This document shows, one piece after another, positions 37,269-45,041 of a stretch of DNA of 64,000 nucleotides. The translations under genes and the position numbers were made by a program. Each line of letters begins with the position of its first letter. Positions within the stretch are counted from its first letter, which is position 1. The notes under the pieces were generated by a model. That model worked only from the letters and a program-made list of their open reading frames with translations, ran no database searches and had not been told where the DNA came from. Location of the stretch: NCBI RefSeq assembly GCF_032341175.1, contig NZ_CP135435.1, positions 2,976,001 through 3,040,000 on the forward strand, in the 5' to 3' direction. The DNA is from Bacillus sp. DTU_2020_1000418_1_SI_GHA_SEK_038. Its GTDB lineage: Bacteria > Bacillota > Bacilli > Bacillales > Cytobacillaceae.

Positions 37269-38040
37269 ATTTCTTGAAAGATACTTCCATGCAAACGGCT
37301 GTGAAATTACAGAAAATGGGCAAGGCTACATGACTGTCCAACTAACGATTGATCTTGATAAAGAACTTATGAATAGACCATTCTACTGGCATTACTTGGA
37401 GAAAACCGGAGGAATGCCTAATCCGATGAGGCTTACTTTAATAACTAACCCGCAGCAAGCTCCGGAACATATTAAAGGAGAAAGCATTCACTTTGGCTCG
37501 CCGCGCCTGCACCAAATTTTTCAAACAACCAAAAGCTTAGCGGGTTATATTCGATTATATGAAAACCATCATCAGACACCTGGGCAACAAATCCCTTTGA
37601 GGCCATGGCTTGCAATGAATGTCCGCATTTCCTATGAATGTGATCGAAAAAGGGACGTATTTAAATCAATTGGACTTCAATTAATAAATGGACAAATGGT
37701 TGAAAATTTTCATGATAGGTTGCTTCAATTGCAGCTAACACCGAAAATTCCAGACTATTCATTTACACTTTCCCCACTAATTATGCCAAGAAGCGGAATC
37801 TCAAGAGTGGAAAATTTCTTAAAATATCAAATTGAACAAGAGGATCACTCTTGGGCTATAAAAGCTAGAGAGCGCTGGGACAAGGACCTAAATCTACTTG
37901 AGCATTTTTATGAAGAGGCAGAAGAAAAGGATGAAAGTTATGAAATTGAAAAAACGGCCTTGAAGGAACAATACGAGCCTAAGGTGAAAATATCCATTGT
38001 CAATGGAGGATTGTTTTATTTAACTGATATGGCTGTGTAA
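37246..38040 (+). CDS. yqhG: YqhG family protein
   Basis: The 264-residue protein has no membrane segment and no motif I recognise; it matches the YqhG family by position and text such as LTIDLDKELMNRPFYWHYLE and TGGMPNPMRLTLITNP. The C-terminal part is rich in Glu/Lys. The start is ATG 37,246 behind GGGAGGGTG, inside the end of yqhH; a frame starting at 37,216 has no ribosome-binding site. Tight coupling suggests it acts with the YqhH ATPase. Confidence 0.9.
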   Translation: MQQQEIHKFLERYFHANGCEITENGQGYMTVQLTIDLDKELMNRPFYWHYLEKTGGMPNPMRLTLITNPQQAPEHIKGESIHFGSPRLHQIFQTTKSLAGYIRLYENHHQTPGQQIPLRPWLAMNVRISYECDRKRDVFKSIGLQLINGQMVENFHDRLLQLQLTPKIPDYSFTLSPLIMPRSGISRVENFLKYQIEQEDHSWAIKARERWDKDLNLLEHFYEEAEEKDESYEIEKTALKEQYEPKVKISIVNGGLFYLTDMAV

Positions 38041-38046
38041 TAACAA

Positions 38047-38164
38047 AAGCGGAAGCGCCTTGATCAGCCCCGACAAGCATAAGACAATCCGGCAGAAAGG
38101 TTGTTCTTTAACCTTTTTGACGGATTGGCTTATGACCTCGAGGGGCTAGGTGCTGGAGCTAGAC
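38047..38164. repeat. Palindromic intergenic repeat, full copy 2
   Basis: This copy starts directly after yqhG. Pairings are AGCGCCT with AGGTGCT, GCCCCG with CGAGGGGC, CAAGCATAAG with CTTATG, CAATCCG with CGGATTG, and AAAGGTT with AACCTTT. Compared with the copy at 803-921 the paired bases differ on both sides of the same stems, so the fold, not the sequence, is conserved. Confidence 0.85.
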
Positions 38165-38167
38165 GTA

Positions 38168-38202
38168 AAAAGAAACCGCTCAAATTTTGAACGGTTTCTT
38201 TT
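38168..38202. terminator. Bidirectional terminator between yqhG and yqzE
   Basis: AAGAAACCG pairs with CGGTTTCTT, with CAAA/TTTG inside. T-rich tails occur on both strands. The stem overlaps the yqzE stop codon. Confidence 0.85.
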
Positions 38203-38392
38203 CATATTTGTTTTCTTTTTTCCTCTTTAAATTAAAGTAGAGGACATAAGGGATCAATCCGAACCACCGATATAAGAATGGTTCTTTAATATCCTTCTTC
38301 TCTAATCTGCTTTTCTTGCGCTCATCTTTTGGCTGATCAATATACTTGACAACAGTTTCGGTAATGTATTTAACATAGTCATTCGATTTCAT
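38180..38392 (-). CDS. yqzE: YqzE family protein
   Basis: This small basic protein of 70 residues matches YqzE, encoded at the end of the comG operon in Bacillus: MKSNDYVKYITETVVKYIDQ, then PKDERKKSRLEKK, then FLYRWFGLIPYVLYFNLKRKK. It has one weak hydrophobic stretch. The start is ATG 38,392 behind AGGGTG; the frame extends upstream to 38,452 without support. Function is unknown. Confidence 0.88.
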   Translation of the reverse strand: MKSNDYVKYITETVVKYIDQPKDERKKSRLEKKDIKEPFLYRWFGLIPYVLYFNLKRKKENKYEKKPFKI

Positions 38393-38484
38393 ATGATGCA
38401 CCCTGATTCTATTATTTAATAACTTCAATTCAAGTATGTCCTCTAATAACATATTTATTCAACTGCATCATCTTGCAAAGAAAT

Positions 38485-38868
38485 TCAATTTTTTTCGATC
38501 CACTTTATCATTTTACCTTCCTCCTTATCAAAATACCCATAGGCGAGCATTTCAATATTTGTCCCGATGCGTAAATTAAATGTTGACATCAATAAAGTAT
38601 CGGTTATTTTAGCCGTTTCATAATGGACTTCTCCATCGGAAAAAGAAAAAACACCAGTGTACTGATCTTCATCCTCCGTTAATAAAATATCTTCTATCCG
38701 TTTCAGAGAACTTATTAAATAATACTCTTGTTTCAAAAGAGTTTGTGATTCTTGTAAAAAACGAATCTCTGTTAAATAAAATTCAATATGCATTGTAAGC
38801 AGAAGCGCAACTAGCAAGATAATTGTAAAGGTAAGCGGGTAGGTAAATCCTTTTTCATTCTGGAGCAT
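38485..38868 (-). CDS. comGG: Competence pseudopilus protein ComGG
   Basis: ComGG is a minor pseudopilin needed for DNA binding in transformation. The 127-residue product begins MLQNEKGFTYPLTFTIILLV, with a membrane helix at about 8-28 and an atypical prepilin-like site, as is usual for ComGG. The rest is a soluble domain. It overlaps comGF by 14 bases. It is the last structural gene of the comG operon, before yqzE. Confidence 0.9.
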   Translation of the reverse strand: MLQNEKGFTYPLTFTIILLVALLLTMHIEFYLTEIRFLQESQTLLKQEYYLISSLKRIEDILLTEDEDQYTGVFSFSDGEVHYETAKITDTLLMSTFNLRIGTNIEMLAYGYFDKEEGKMIKWIEKN

Positions 38869-39295
38869 AATTTTCGTCCAAACTTATAAAGGAATATAAT
38901 AATACGGAGTACTTTTGATCATAATGATCAGTCAACGTCAGCTTTACCCCATCACGTATCGGAGAAAATTGGAATGAATCTACTTGCTGAAGGACGATTT
39001 CATGTCCTTTGAAATCAACCCGCCTTCGTAAATTAGTTCCATGCTTTTCATATAGTATTAATTGACCATGCTTTGTAAATACCAGCCTATTATCTGAAAC
39101 AATTATTTCCTCCGCTAATCGAAGCTCCTTCTTTATTTGATTGACAAATACATGCCATTCCATTCTTTTTAGACGTGCCTCCAGCTGATCATTTCCCATG
39201 AAATATTTAAAGATTAGTGGAAAAAAAGAAACAACAAGCAGAAAAATGGAAAAGGCATATAACATTTCTAGCATTGTAAAGCCTTTATTATTCAT
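38855..39295 (-). CDS. comGF: Competence pseudopilin ComGF
   Basis: The 146-residue protein starts MNNKGFTMLEMLYAFSIFLL, a class-3-type prepilin signal with the expected glutamate after the cleavage site. The soluble part includes MEWHVFVNQIKKELRLAEEI and YEKHGTNLRRRVDFKGHEIV. The start is ATG 39,295, overlapping the comGE stop by 8 bases; the frame upstream to 39,394 runs through comGE and is not used. It is a minor pseudopilin of the competence DNA-uptake structure. Confidence 0.92.
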   Translation of the reverse strand: MNNKGFTMLEMLYAFSIFLLVVSFFPLIFKYFMGNDQLEARLKRMEWHVFVNQIKKELRLAEEIIVSDNRLVFTKHGQLILYEKHGTNLRRRVDFKGHEIVLQQVDSFQFSPIRDGVKLTLTDHYDQKYSVLLYSFISLDENYAPE

Positions 39296-39623
39296 ATATT
39301 TCACATTTCGTCTGTAGCTTCTTGAATACATCCTCATATTTAACGCAAACCTCCTGTTCAGCGTTTCCCCCTGAAGTCCCTTCATATATTTCATAAACAG
39401 TTTGATTGATCGTAATCAATTCTGATTGAGGCTGTAAATCTTCCTTTTGAGCCTTTAGCAATGTCTCATATAAAGCTTTAGTGCTGTCAAATTCTTGCCG
39501 AAGTTGAACAGATTGATCCATTAAATTCATTATTAAGGGTATAAAAATGGTTGTACTAACGAGCCATGCAGATAGAGTCAACAGCATCTCAGGCAAAAAG
39601 AACCCTTCATTCTTTTGCAACAT
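39288..39623 (-). CDS. comGE: Competence pseudopilin ComGE
   Basis: The 111-residue product begins MLQKNEGFFLPEMLLTLSAW, a prepilin leader followed by a hydrophobic helix. The soluble part is Gln/Glu-rich. I place the start at ATG 39,623 (track upstream to 39,713 lies within comGD), overlapping comGD by 17 bases. It is one of the minor pseudopilins encoded between comGD and comGF. Confidence 0.9.
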   Translation of the reverse strand: MLQKNEGFFLPEMLLTLSAWLVSTTIFIPLIMNLMDQSVQLRQEFDSTKALYETLLKAQKEDLQPQSELITINQTVYEIYEGTSGGNAEQEVCVKYEDVFKKLQTKCEIYE

Positions 39624-40047
39624 AAAATCTTCCCTTTCCAATATAAAACATAAACCGATATTTCTCCCTTCCCGCAAATATGACAAAGGAACCAAATCTA
39701 TTAATATTCCCATCTGACTGAAACTGAAAGTAGAGCTTCATTGACTCCTCTTGTACTGTAATCATTTCTGGTATTTCTCTTTCAATCAAGTAGTTGGCAC
39801 TAAGCTTTTCATGTACGACATACTTACTCTCTTCCGGCAGAATATGAACATACACATCAATATGATGGGATAGAGCATATTGTTGAGCATAGAAAAGATC
39901 TGCTTTCAATTGTGAGATGAATTTTTCTTTTTCAAAGGAGATAAAATGGGGCTTTAATAGAAAGGCGGGTACAGAGGCAATAATGAGAAATACACTTAAG
40001 ACAAATAAAGACTCTATTAAAGTGAAGCCTCCCTGTTTGCTAACCAT
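39607..40047 (-). CDS. comGD: Competence pseudopilin ComGD
   Basis: The 146-residue protein starts MVSKQGGFTLIESLFVLSVF, a canonical GFTLIE prepilin site cut by ComC before the Phe. A soluble domain follows with QLKADLFYAQQYALSHHIDV. It starts 5 bases after the comGC stop and overlaps comGE. Confidence 0.94.
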   Translation of the reverse strand: MVSKQGGFTLIESLFVLSVFLIIASVPAFLLKPHFISFEKEKFISQLKADLFYAQQYALSHHIDVYVHILPEESKYVVHEKLSANYLIEREIPEMITVQEESMKLYFQFQSDGNINRFGSFVIFAGREKYRFMFYIGKGRFYVAKE

Positions 40048-40052
40048 ATTGC

Positions 40053-40376
40053 TTAATCCATTTCTTCAACAGTTGATACTTTTCCTTGAGCTGAGATTGT
40101 AATTTCAGTTCCATTTGGACAGGTTCTTTCCTTATCGTTAATATAATCAGCATCAACAAGTGCTTGAATATCTGCTGGCGGTGATTTTTTTTCAATTTCA
40201 TAAGCCTGCGCCTGGGCTTGTACCATCTTGACAAATGCCTCACACCCCTTGCTGTTAATTTTGGAATTATGCTTCGTAATATTTGGTATCGTAATAATTA
40301 GTAAAACAGAAATAACAAGCAGAACAATCATCATTTCAATCAGTGTAAAAGCTTTTTCGTTTTTCAATACCTTCAT
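40053..40376 (-). CDS. comGC: Major competence pseudopilin ComGC
   Basis: ComGC is the major subunit of the competence pilus that reaches through the wall to bind DNA. The 107-residue precursor has the leader MKVLKNEKAFTLIEMMIVL with an Ala instead of the usual Gly at the cleavage position, a hydrophobic helix, and two cysteines (SKGCEAF and ERTCPNG) in the places known to form an intramolecular disulfide. It follows comGB by one base. Confidence 0.95.
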   Translation of the reverse strand: MKVLKNEKAFTLIEMMIVLLVISVLLIITIPNITKHNSKINSKGCEAFVKMVQAQAQAYEIEKKSPPADIQALVDADYINDKERTCPNGTEITISAQGKVSTVEEMD

Positions 40377-40377
40377 A

Positions 40378-41409
40378 TTAAAATCCCTCCAGTAAATGAA
40401 ACATTGGTAATAGTACAGCTAAGTACATAAATACAATCATTACACCAATAACAGAATACAAAATCGGCTGAATGGTCTTTAGTAATTTTTCTGAACGCTC
40501 TTCAATTAGCGTTAAGCAATGTTTGCTAAAGAAAGCCAGCTCCTGATCGAGCTTCCCGTTTTTCTGGCCATGCCTGATAATATGAGGAAGCTCTATTTCT
40601 AAAAAAGAATAGCCTATCAGTATATCTTCTAGCCTCTCCCCCCTTCGAAGACTATCAATAATGTCAGCCCCGAGCTCTTGATAGAGAGGCTGTTTATCAT
40701 TTTTCTCAAACATTCTTAATGCCTCGTGAATAGACAAACCACCCGATAATAAATAACTAATTTGAATCGAAAAATAATGTGAGTAAAATAATTTTAAAAA
40801 CAAACCCACTACTGGAATTGAAACGAGTATACTCTTTTGCTTGACTTGAGAAAATTTCCGAAATTGTAAAAGGTAGTAACTGAAAAGAACAGCAAGGAAA
40901 AGGGTGCATAAACCGAAGAAGAGAGGCATTATATTGCTAAAGAACGTGACTGCGTTCATAAAAAAGTTTGGCTTTAGCTTCATTGAGGAAAATAATGAAG
41001 AAAATCTAGGAAGGATCATATAATCAACAAAGATGAATAACACTAACGTAATAAAAATTAATAATACGGGATAAACAAGCAGTTTTTTCAGCTTTTCCAA
41101 GTCCCTGTCTCTTTTAAGCATCATTTCACTGCCTTCTTGGAATGCCTGTGCCAAACCGCCATGCTGTTCAGCAAAAAAGACATAGCCAATAAGATGTCGG
41201 TTAAACTGAAGCTTTGATAATATTTGATAAAATGGATAACCTTCTCTTAATTGGGCTAAACATTCACCTACCTCATTTTTCTTTCTTCGCGGAAGTTGAA
41301 ATAGAATAGATTCTATTGCTTCGGATAGCGGGTAGCCTCTTGAAAGAAGCTCCCCTGTTCTTTTTAGAAAATGGCTTTGTTCCTGAAGACTCCACTTATG
41401 CCTCCGCAT
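40378..41409 (-). CDS. comGB: Competence pilus platform protein ComGB
   Basis: ComGB is the polytopic membrane platform on which ComGA acts, of the GspF/PilC family. The 343-residue protein has two related halves, each with LxxGxPLxEAIE-like text (LSRGYPLSEAIESILFQL and LSGGLSIHEALRMFEK), and membrane segments near 125-150, 165-195 and at the C-terminus (LYSVIGVMIVFMYLAVLLPM). ATG 41,409 follows GGTGGGTG and overlaps the comGA fragment by 14 bases. The gene is intact although the upstream comGA is broken. Confidence 0.94.
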   Translation of the reverse strand: MRRHKWSLQEQSHFLKRTGELLSRGYPLSEAIESILFQLPRRKKNEVGECLAQLREGYPFYQILSKLQFNRHLIGYVFFAEQHGGLAQAFQEGSEMMLKRDRDLEKLKKLLVYPVLLIFITLVLFIFVDYMILPRFSSLFSSMKLKPNFFMNAVTFFSNIMPLFFGLCTLFLAVLFSYYLLQFRKFSQVKQKSILVSIPVVGLFLKLFYSHYFSIQISYLLSGGLSIHEALRMFEKNDKQPLYQELGADIIDSLRRGERLEDILIGYSFLEIELPHIIRHGQKNGKLDQELAFFSKHCLTLIEERSEKLLKTIQPILYSVIGVMIVFMYLAVLLPMFHLLEGF

Positions 41410-41776
41410 AATCAAGCACCCACCGATCATATTCTGTTTCTTTAATATACCCTAGAGCAATCCCTTTTTTGATGACCTCTTTTAATGTAAAATAATCTAC
41501 ATCCATATATTCACCCTTCGCCTCCATCATTGATGCATGTAAAGCACGTCCTGCAAGAAGCTCAAAAACACTTGCTCTCTTCCATCTTCCATAACTAAAG
41601 CAATAGGGTGAACATTCCCCTTGGCAAAATGGACAGGTCAATTCGACTAGCCTTTGTGCTGTTACGGCAACAAGGGTTTGTTCGATTTCCACCCAATTGA
41701 CACCAAATTCATTTAAGCGGTATATGGCACCTTTTGCGTCTCTTGTATGCATCGTAGAAAGCACTAAATGCCTAGT
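41396..41776 (-). pseudogene. comGA: ComGA traffic ATPase, 3' fragment cut by prophage insertion
   Basis: Only the last 125 or so residues of the roughly 350-residue ATPase remain. The host text begins at THLVLS-type sequence, read here as (T)RHLVLSTMHTRDAKGAIYRL, where intact relatives have LTGHLVLST. It continues with TLVAVTAQRLVELTCPFCQG and the Cys-rich CSPYC. The Walker A, Asp box and Walker B regions are absent and should lie at the other end of the prophage. A GTG at 41,797 in phage DNA opens this frame (MHVPIVV), but the product would lack ATPase motifs. As sequenced, no functional ComGA can be made unless the element excises. Confidence 0.92.
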
Positions 41777-41784
41777 AACTACAA
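41768..41784. other. Left attachment-site junction in comGA
   Basis: Between codons for (T)(R/G) and HLVLS of comGA the sequence changes from host to phage. The codon AGG occupies the place of a conserved Gly codon, so the exchange probably lies at or within 41,771-41,780, with ATTTAGTGC-type host sequence next to it. The true core needs the other end for comparison. Confidence 0.6.
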
Positions 41785-41796
41785 TAGGAACATGCA

Positions 41797-42372
41797 CTAT
41801 AATATTACCAATCCACCTAAGATAAACACTCCTACAACCCCTACTGAAGCAAGCCTGCCGCTAACCATATTAAGTAGACCCCACACAGCAAAACTAACCC
41901 CCACCAGGACAGGTAACGAAATAATAAAATCCGAAACGAAATGCTCAATCCGACTTTGAATAAATTTATCAAAGAAATACCCTCCTATCGACTGCTCCCA
42001 TGCCATTAATTTATGAGCTAAAGGAGTAGGATCTATAAAGCTACCGTTTTCTTTTAAAGCCAAGTGTAAATGTGGGCCTGTTGAATTCCCTGTATTGCCG
42101 CTTAAACCAATTATCTGACCTTCCGCTATACTTTGACCTGCCTTAACCTTAATATCGCTTAAATGCCCGTATATTGCCTGTTTTCCATCAGCTAAACGAA
42201 GGATAACTCCTTTGCCAATATTTTCAGAGCCATAGTCAACAATCTTCTCAACAACTGAATCACCAATGGATTTTAATTCGCTCCCCTCTGGGAATGATAA
42301 GTCTATTCCAGTATGTGGCTTACTCCGAAAACTCTCCATTTCTCGAAATTTAGAAGTAATTCGGATAATCAT
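41797..42372 (-). CDS. Membrane-anchored M23 family peptidase
   Basis: The 191-residue protein has an N-terminal LytM/M23 domain with zinc-ligand motifs KPHTGIDLSF (about 18-27) and GPHLHLAL (about 97-104), plus GNIGKG and GLSGNTGNSTG. Two hydrophobic segments follow near 145-165 and 172-190 (FIISLPVLVGVSFAVWGLL and GVVGVFILGGLVIL). Without a signal peptide the peptidase domain must be placed outside by an unusual topology. Its ATG follows the stop of the TrbC-like gene directly. Wall-cutting peptidases of this class occur in conjugative elements, and this gene is the last of the phage before the comGA junction. Confidence 0.85.
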   Translation of the reverse strand: MIIRITSKFREMESFRSKPHTGIDLSFPEGSELKSIGDSVVEKIVDYGSENIGKGVILRLADGKQAIYGHLSDIKVKAGQSIAEGQIIGLSGNTGNSTGPHLHLALKENGSFIDPTPLAHKLMAWEQSIGGYFFDKFIQSRIEHFVSDFIISLPVLVGVSFAVWGLLNMVSGRLASVGVVGVFILGGLVIL

Positions 42373-42819
42373 TTACACCACACTCTTCATGGCACCGATT
42401 AATACATTTAAGACCATAGGAGCAATATTAATAAGAATAATACCTAATCCTGCTGACATTAGCATGGAATAACCTTTTTCCTGCTGACCGATCATCACCA
42501 TAATAGCCCCGCCTAATACCACGACCATTCCCACAGGATAAGCTAATGCTTGAACTAAATCGATTATAGGACCGAAGGCAGTCATTAACTTACTGGATAA
42601 TTCCGCAGAAGCCATTACCGGAACTACTTCAGCTGCAAATACCTCTTTCGCTTTTATGGCAGGAGCGAAGATTAAAGGGAGAGAAGTCATGGTAGCCAAC
42701 CAACCCATTGATTCAACCTTCTCAAAACTAGCTAATTCCTTGGCACAAAAAGCGTTTTCCATCACATGCTCTTTATTCATAAACTGTTTAATGCTCATGG
42801 TTTCTTTACGTTTAAACAT
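42373..42819 (-). CDS. TrbC/VirB2-like small membrane protein
   Basis: The 148-residue product has a hydrophobic signal-like segment (LATMTSLPLIFAPAIKAKEVFA), a cleavable-looking AEV site near residue 65, then two helices: ALAYPVGMVVVLGGAIMVMI and MSAGLGIILINIAPMVLNVL. Two helices after a long leader is the pattern of VirB2/TrbC pilins. I infer this only from pattern. The start is ATG 42,819 behind AGAGGTG. It overlaps the Lys-rich peptide gene upstream and is coupled to the M23 gene downstream. Confidence 0.6.
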   Translation of the reverse strand: MFKRKETMSIKQFMNKEHVMENAFCAKELASFEKVESMGWLATMTSLPLIFAPAIKAKEVFAAEVVPVMASAELSSKLMTAFGPIIDLVQALAYPVGMVVVLGGAIMVMIGQQEKGYSMLMSAGLGIILINIAPMVLNVLIGAMKSVV

Positions 42820-42824
42820 GATGA

Positions 42825-42947
42825 TCACCTCTTTTTGTTTGTTTTACGCTTCGTAGTTGTGCGTTTCTTTGTTTTCTTTTTGCTCTTTTTTAATCCGTAA
42901 TCAAGAGCCAATAACCCTACTTGAAGTGCTACTTTTTTCCACGGCAT
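42825..42947 (-). CDS. Lys/Arg-rich 40-residue peptide
   Basis: This small gene has a strong GGAGGATTAAT before its ATG. The product starts MPWKKVALQVGLLALDYG and continues with a tail of nearly only Lys, Arg and Thr (KKSKKKTKKRTTTKRK). A short hydrophobic helix plus a strongly basic tail could bind nucleic acid or acidic lipid. It overlaps the TrbC-like gene start and lies 10 bp after the replication-relaxation gene. I do not recognise the family. Confidence 0.7.
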   Translation of the reverse strand: MPWKKVALQVGLLALDYGLKKSKKKTKKRTTTKRKTNKKR

Positions 42948-42957
42948 ATTAATCCTC

Positions 42958-43542
42958 CTAATGTAAGTCTTTGATGGTATACACAATGGCATCTAAACCC
43001 TCGCATAATTGAAGCAATTGTCTCTTTCTATATTCTGTTGTGGTAATCCAGATGAATTTTGGTCTTTTCTCAAATACATTTAATTGAATCAACTTTCGGT
43101 ATCTTTCTATCTTTCGTTTGTTTTCTAACATTTTTTGAGTATGGTCTACTTCGATGATGTGATATTGACCAGCCATTGTATAAATAGCATCGGCAATTAC
43201 TGATACTTCATCTTTGACCGACAGTTTCACTTCGTTTTTCCATGAAATCGGGCAACCTCTAACTATAAATAAGGTGTTCCGCATTAAATGATGTGTAATT
43301 TGATGTGTTTTCTTTAATATCTTACTGGCACCCACTCGTTGTCTGCCTTCCGCATTCAAGTAGTAGACATTTTCATTAAGCCTGACTATATTCAGATAAC
43401 CTCCCATGTCCTTTAATATCCGGTTAGTATTCCTAACACCGCCCAAACGATGAAGCTTTTGAAGTTGCGACCTACTAAGAAAGCCCAATTTCTTCAAGCT
43501 CAAGAGAATGTTTTCGTGTCGTTGTTCCTTTGATGCTCTCAC
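42958..43542 (-). CDS. Replication-relaxation family protein
   Basis: The 194-residue protein has an N-terminal winged helix (NILLSLKKLGFLSRSQLQKL and GGVRNTNRILKDMGGYLNIV) and a C-terminal nuclease-like alpha/beta domain (ADAIYTMAGQYHIIEVDHTQ, then KFIWITTTEYRKRQLLQLCE). This is the layout of PF13814-type proteins found on plasmids and phages next to FtsK-like ATPases. I prefer GTG 43,542, 8 bases after AGGAG, over longer frames. It overlaps the end of the FtsK gene by 68 bases. Confidence 0.78.
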   Translation of the reverse strand: MRASKEQRHENILLSLKKLGFLSRSQLQKLHRLGGVRNTNRILKDMGGYLNIVRLNENVYYLNAEGRQRVGASKILKKTHQITHHLMRNTLFIVRGCPISWKNEVKLSVKDEVSVIADAIYTMAGQYHIIEVDHTQKMLENKRKIERYRKLIQLNVFEKRPKFIWITTTEYRKRQLLQLCEGLDAIVYTIKDLH

Positions 43543-44770
43543 CGACATCACTCCTTGCTTTAAATGTAATGTGCGGCTGAATGGTTTCTTTAATGGTTTG
43601 ATTACTGATATAAGGTGTTTGTACTTCAATTAAGCCTAAATCCTTATATAAGGCCCTTCCTTGGATAGCAGAAAGCTTTTCTGCACCGCCTTGATCTAAC
43701 ACCACTTGGCTTGCTGTTGCTGTGTCCAGAACAAAGCAAAGTCTGCCAATACAATTACGCTTTACTTGTGAGCTTATCGTTTCTGCTGTTGGATATTGTG
43801 TTGTGTAGATTAATCGTAAACCGCTTGCCCTCCCCTTCCTTGCAATGTCCTTCAATAACTTCTGGCAATCTTTATCGTCTGCCATGTCCGCTGCTTCATC
43901 AATGACAATAAAATGACGATCCTTGAATCCTGCTTCTTTTACATTCGAAAATCCTTTTTCTAATAAATACTCAGTAACCTTATCCATCTGATTTACCGCT
44001 GACTGTAAAGCTTTTCTTGCTTCTTCCACATCTGGTGCATATGCCTTTACTTGTTTTAAATGGCGATAACGGTTAAATTCTAATCCTCCTTTTAAGTCGA
44101 TAAGGGTAAATGATACATCATCCCCTTTGTTCGTCAGTAAAGTGTTAATCGTACAATTTACCCAATTGGATTTTCCGAAATCTGTTGTGCCAGCTACGAT
44201 AATATGAGCCTTTTTTTCAAAGTCATGAATTATCCAACCACTACGGCTTTTTCCTACCGGGACCATCCAACCATCAGTTATCCCTTTCTCATAATCAAAT
44301 TTCGTGATTAATGGTTCATCAAACACCTTAATCTTCAACACCCCATCATAGGACAGCTCTATTTCTTTTTTAAGCTGTTTCTTCTTGTTGAGTAAGGTCT
44401 TTATATCCATTATCAGATTGCGGTCTAATCGAAGTGTTTTTATGTCCTGAAACGAAATGTTAGGGATTGCCTGTTTGTTGTTGATTCCGTCTTGGATATT
44501 GTCTTTTTTGTTTTCGAAATCATGAAAACTTAAACCTAATGGAATTCTGAAAGCGCACTCGGTTCCAACTACTTTTCCACCATCTTTAATTTTTGATCGC
44601 CTTAACAGCTGCATTGTTTTTTTCTCACCATTTTCTTTTACGGTCAGTCCGTTATTGGTACAAATTCTTTGAATCTTAGCCGCGTCATTCACTCCCCCAC
44701 CCTGCTTCTGAAGAAACGAGTAACCGACTAGACAACCTGCTAACAATGAAGTTGTTACCTCCACTAACAT
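43475..44770 (-). CDS. FtsK/SpoIIIE-type DNA translocase-like ATPase
   Basis: The 431-residue protein has an N-terminal hydrophobic segment (VEVTTSLLAGCLVGYSFL), a middle domain and a C-terminal FtsK/HerA ATPase. Walker A is IVAGTTDFGKSNWVNC with DFGKSN in place of the usual GxGKS, and Walker B is HFIVIDEAADMADD. Arg/sensor text RLIYTTQYPTAETISSQVK follows. It resembles coupling proteins of small conjugative elements as well as phage FtsK homologues. The start is ATG 44,770 behind GGTGGTG. It heads the left-end cassette. Confidence 0.85.
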   Translation of the reverse strand: MLVEVTTSLLAGCLVGYSFLQKQGGGVNDAAKIQRICTNNGLTVKENGEKKTMQLLRRSKIKDGGKVVGTECAFRIPLGLSFHDFENKKDNIQDGINNKQAIPNISFQDIKTLRLDRNLIMDIKTLLNKKKQLKKEIELSYDGVLKIKVFDEPLITKFDYEKGITDGWMVPVGKSRSGWIIHDFEKKAHIIVAGTTDFGKSNWVNCTINTLLTNKGDDVSFTLIDLKGGLEFNRYRHLKQVKAYAPDVEEARKALQSAVNQMDKVTEYLLEKGFSNVKEAGFKDRHFIVIDEAADMADDKDCQKLLKDIARKGRASGLRLIYTTQYPTAETISSQVKRNCIGRLCFVLDTATASQVVLDQGGAEKLSAIQGRALYKDLGLIEVQTPYISNQTIKETIQPHITFKARSDVGESIKGTTTRKHSLELEEIGLS

Positions 44771-44892
44771 GAAGTCACCACCACCTTTAATATACGTAGT
44801 ATAGTCCTCGACAAAAAGAAGAAATAAGATTGGTTGCAACCATTGATAAAACTGAATTTCTCCCCTTCCAGAAATGATTCTAGGATAGAATT

Positions 44893-44921
44893 TTGAAAGG
44901 AATATCTATTTGGAATAATAT
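44893..44921 (+). promoter_or_regulatory. Sigma-A-like promoter for the XRE cluster
   Basis: TTGAAA is followed after 17 bases by TAATAT on the plus strand. It lies in the 271-bp divergent gap between the FtsK-like and XRE genes, about 115 bp before the XRE start. Confidence 0.5.
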
Positions 44922-45041
44922 ACTATATGGGTGTAAGCCCAATAAATGCGTGTCCTGCACAAAATTAGTTGTATTTTTTTTAACCTAATTTTATGAAAGG
45001 GATAATATTTAATTTGTGGAATGTATATATTGGTGATAAAT

